A stretch of 64,000 bases of DNA from Hanstruepera flava (lineage in GTDB: Bacteria; Bacteroidota; Bacteroidia; Flavobacteriales; Flavobacteriaceae), in contig NZ_JALJCW010000006.1 of the NCBI RefSeq assembly GCF_023634025.1, positions 18,817-82,816 of the forward strand, read 5' to 3'. Positions 62,128 to 64,000 of the stretch are shown here, one piece after another (positions within the stretch are counted from its first letter, which is position 1; the number at the start of each line of letters is the position of its first letter). The translations under genes were made by a program, and so were the position numbers. The notes under the pieces are model-generated. The model made no database searches. It was not told the origin of the DNA and saw only the letters and a program-made list of their open reading frames with translations.

Positions 62128-64000
62128 ATGAGAAAAATTACATTGTATTTACTTCTTGGAACCTTTTTGGTAATCAATGTGTTTGGTTATTCAAGAATTC
62201 TATCGAAAAGTCATAGACATGATGAGAGTCTACCTACTTTAGATTCAAATTTATCGATAGAAAATTACGTGTCTTTTAATTATGAATCCGTTCAAAATAA
62301 TTATTCGAACTTTCGCAATATTAACTTTTCGAGCGTCCCTAGTGATGTGACAGTTGAATGCATTGGTGACATTCCGGCTATGGTTGACTTAACCTGGAAT
62401 GATGACTGCAACTCAACTTCTGGTACTGTGACCGGAACAGATAGTGCACTTAATGGCACTGCTTGTGGAGGTACAATAACAAGAACTTGGACTTATACAA
62501 GTATATGTGATAGCGCAACATCAACTGTTACCCAAATAATTACAATAAATGATTCTACCGCGCCTACATTGGTTGGCGTGCCCAGCGATACTACCGTACA
62601 GTGTGATGCCGTTCCGGCCCCTCCTTCGGTTACCGCTACAGATAACTGCGATACCACCCTGTCGGTAAACTATACCGAAACATCCAATACCGTTGCTGAC
62701 GGTGTCGGTGCCATTGTCCGCGAATGGAGCGTGACTGATAGTTGTGGTAATACAACCACGGAGACACAGACCATTACCGTTATCGACTCTACCGCGCCTG
62801 CACTGGTTGGCGTGCCCAGCGATGCTACCGTACAGTGTGATGCCGTTCCGGCACCGCCTTCGGTTACCGCTACAGATAACTGCGATACCACCCTGTCGGT
62901 AAACTATACCGAAACATCCAATACCGTTGCTGACGGTGTCGGTACCATTGTCCGTGAATGGAGCGTGACTGACGATGGTGGCAATACAACTACGGAGACA
63001 CAGACCATTACCGTTATCGACTCTACCGCGCCTGCACTGGTTGGCGTGCCTGGCGATACTACCGTACAGTGTGATGCCATTCCGGCTCCTCCTGCGGTTA
63101 CCGCTACAGATAACTGCGATACCACCCTGTCGGTAAACTATACCGAAACATCCAACACCGTTGCTGACGGTGTCGGTACCATTGTTCGTGAATGGAGCGT
63201 GACTGACGATGGTGGCAATACAACTACAGAAACACAGACTATTAGCGTTATCGATTCTACAGCGCCTGCACTAGTTGGCGTGCCTGGCGATACTACCGTA
63301 CAGTGTGATGCCATTCCGGCCCCTGCTACGGTTACCGCTACAGATAACTGCGATACCACCCTGTCGGTAAACTATAGCGAAACATCCAATACCGTTGCTG
63401 ATGGTGTCGGTACCATTATTCGTGAATGGAGTGTGACTGACGATGGTGGCAATACAACTACAGAAACACAGACCATTACCGTTATCGATTCTACAGCGCC
63501 TGCACTAGTTGGCGTGCCCAGCGATACTACCGTACAGTGTGATGCCATTCCGGCTCCTGCTACGGTTACCGCTACAGATAACTGCGATACCACCCTGTCG
63601 GTAAACTATACCGAAACATCCAATACCGTTGCTGACGGTGTCGGTACCATTGTCCGTGAATGGAGTGTGACTGACGATGGTGGCAATACAACTACAGAAA
63701 CACAGACCATTACCGTTATCGACTCTACCGCGCCTGCACTGGTTGGCGTGCCCAGCGATGCTACCGTACAGTGTGATGCCGTTCCGGCACCTCCTTCGGT
63801 TACTGCTACAGATAACTGCGATACCACCCTGTCGGTAAACTATAGCGAAACATCCAATACCGTTGCTGATGGTGTCGGTACCATTATTCGTGAATGGAGT
63901 GTGACTGACGATGGTGGCAATACAACTACAGAAACACAGACCATTACCGTTATCGATTCTACAGCGCCTGCACTAGTTGGCGTGCCCAGCGATACTACCG
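62128..64000 (+). CDS. Large secreted repeat protein (partial, N-terminal 624 residues)
   Basis: An open frame runs from ATG 62128 past the window end without stop. A signal peptide (RKITLYLLLGTFLVINVFGY) is followed by a spacer and one divergent repeat (about residues 70-146, VPSDVTVECIG...). Then come 78-residue units beginning LVGVPSDTTVQCDAVPAP, with TATDNCDTTLSVNYTE, REWSVTDDGGNTTTETQT and ending DSTAPA. Six complete units and the start of a seventh are visible. The pattern resembles HYR/cadherin-like extracellular modules in giant flavobacterial adhesins, many exported by the type IX system, though its C-terminal sorting signal is outside the window. Codon use is more GC-rich than the rest of the window. 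Confidence 0.85.
   Translation, partial: MRKITLYLLLGTFLVINVFGYSRILSKSHRHDESLPTLDSNLSIENYVSFNYESVQNNYSNFRNINFSSVPSDVTVECIGDIPAMVDLTWNDDCNSTSGTVTGTDSALNGTACGGTITRTWTYTSICDSATSTVTQIITINDSTAPTLVGVPSDTTVQCDAVPAPPSVTATDNCDTTLSVNYTETSNTVADGVGAIVREWSVTDSCGNTTTETQTITVIDSTAPALVGVPSDATVQCDAVPAPPSVTATDNCDTTLSVNYTETSNTVADGVGTIVREWSVTDDGGNTTTETQTITVIDSTAPALVGVPGDTTVQCDAIPAPPAVTATDNCDTTLSVNYTETSNTVADGVGTIVREWSVTDDGGNTTTETQTISVIDSTAPALVGVPGDTTVQCDAIPAPATVTATDNCDTTLSVNYSETSNTVADGVGTIIREWSVTDDGGNTTTETQTITVIDSTAPALVGVPSDTTVQCDAIPAPATVTATDNCDTTLSVNYTETSNTVADGVGTIVREWSVTDDGGNTTTETQTITVIDSTAPALVGVPSDATVQCDAVPAPPSVTATDNCDTTLSVNYSETSNTVADGVGTIIREWSVTDDGGNTTTETQTITVIDSTAPALVGVPSDTT
62569..64000 (+). repeat. 234-bp tandem coding repeat
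   Basis: Units start at 62569, 62803, 63037, 63271, 63505, 63739 and 63973 (last partial), an exact 234-bp period in frame. Units are almost identical in DNA, with variants at a few sites that combine differently in each (see findings). The array probably continues beyond the window. Confidence 0.92.

Noticed and set aside
62670..63827. Five minus-strand frames of 73 residues each, spaced 234 bases apart
   Set aside because: They are antisense shadows of the plus-strand repeat array; their identity only mirrors the repeat, and they lack promoters or start contexts.
62569..64000. CRISPR-like array
   Set aside because: The repeats are 234 bases, contiguous and in a coding frame; there are no spacers or cas genes.

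Overview
The window looks like chromosome from a member of the Flavobacteriaceae (Bacteroidota). The DNA is AT-rich. Several genes, and a tRNA, are preceded by the Bacteroidota promoter signature (TTG or TTTG, 19-21 bases, then TAnnTTTG). Typical families are present: a LytS/LytTR pair, a Bacteroidota-type lipoprotein, REP-like palindromes and a giant repetitive surface protein. No phage, plasmid, CRISPR or transposase gene was seen.

Positions 1-23.5 kb form a molybdenum and one-carbon block. On the minus strand a periplasmic nitrate reductase operon reads napD, napA, a four-haem NapB-like protein, a four-haem lipoprotein, a ferredoxin-like protein and an NrfD-type membrane subunit (cut by the window start). 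No napC is visible, so electrons probably pass from quinol through the NrfD/FeS pair and eight haems to NapA. Divergently, moeA, a ModE-like regulator, a TauE/SafE transporter, mobA, moaD, moeB-rhodanese, moaE, a moaC-moaB fusion and moaA make molybdopterin. The convergent minus-strand set mocA, xdhC and a two-subunit isoquinoline-oxidoreductase-like enzyme makes and uses the cytosine form of the cofactor. Next come an NAD-type formate dehydrogenase (fdhA, fdhB), fdhD and formate-tetrahydrofolate ligase. The three main classes of molybdoenzyme use are thus served from one region.

Positions 23.5-31.2 kb hold a tight minus-strand housekeeping operon (pabB, tilS, dsbD, ade, yheT-like). A DEAD-box helicase gene diverges from it. 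At 32.6-33.35 kb is a small accessory island: a GIY-YIG endonuclease gene flanked by perfect inverted copies of a 29-base REP-like palindrome, with more degenerate copies and two further hairpins. From 33.3 to 40 kb are an NTF2-like protein, an AraC regulator, a DUF5694/TraB-like lipoprotein, an esterase with C-terminal TPRs, a small ExbB/MotA-like membrane protein and a LytS/LytTR two-component pair. A wrecked DUF4062 gene (nonsense codon plus internal deletion) lies at 40.1-40.5 kb.

Positions 40.6-60.4 kb are mostly core metabolism and envelope: lpdA, a CPBP protease-like protein, an Lrp regulator divergent from a methionine gamma-lyase-like gene, a YdjM-like hydrolase, NhaC, three peroxide-detoxifying enzymes (peroxiredoxin, KatG, Tpx), dgkA, ftsK, lolA, an LptG-family permease, a RibB whose GTP cyclohydrolase II half has lost its zinc cysteines, a lipoprotein, a DegT aminotransferase and a nitroreductase. 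A tRNA-Ser(UGA) gene with clear promoter and terminator follows. The window ends inside a secreted repetitive protein with a 234-bp (78-residue) repeat whose units are nearly identical and mosaic.
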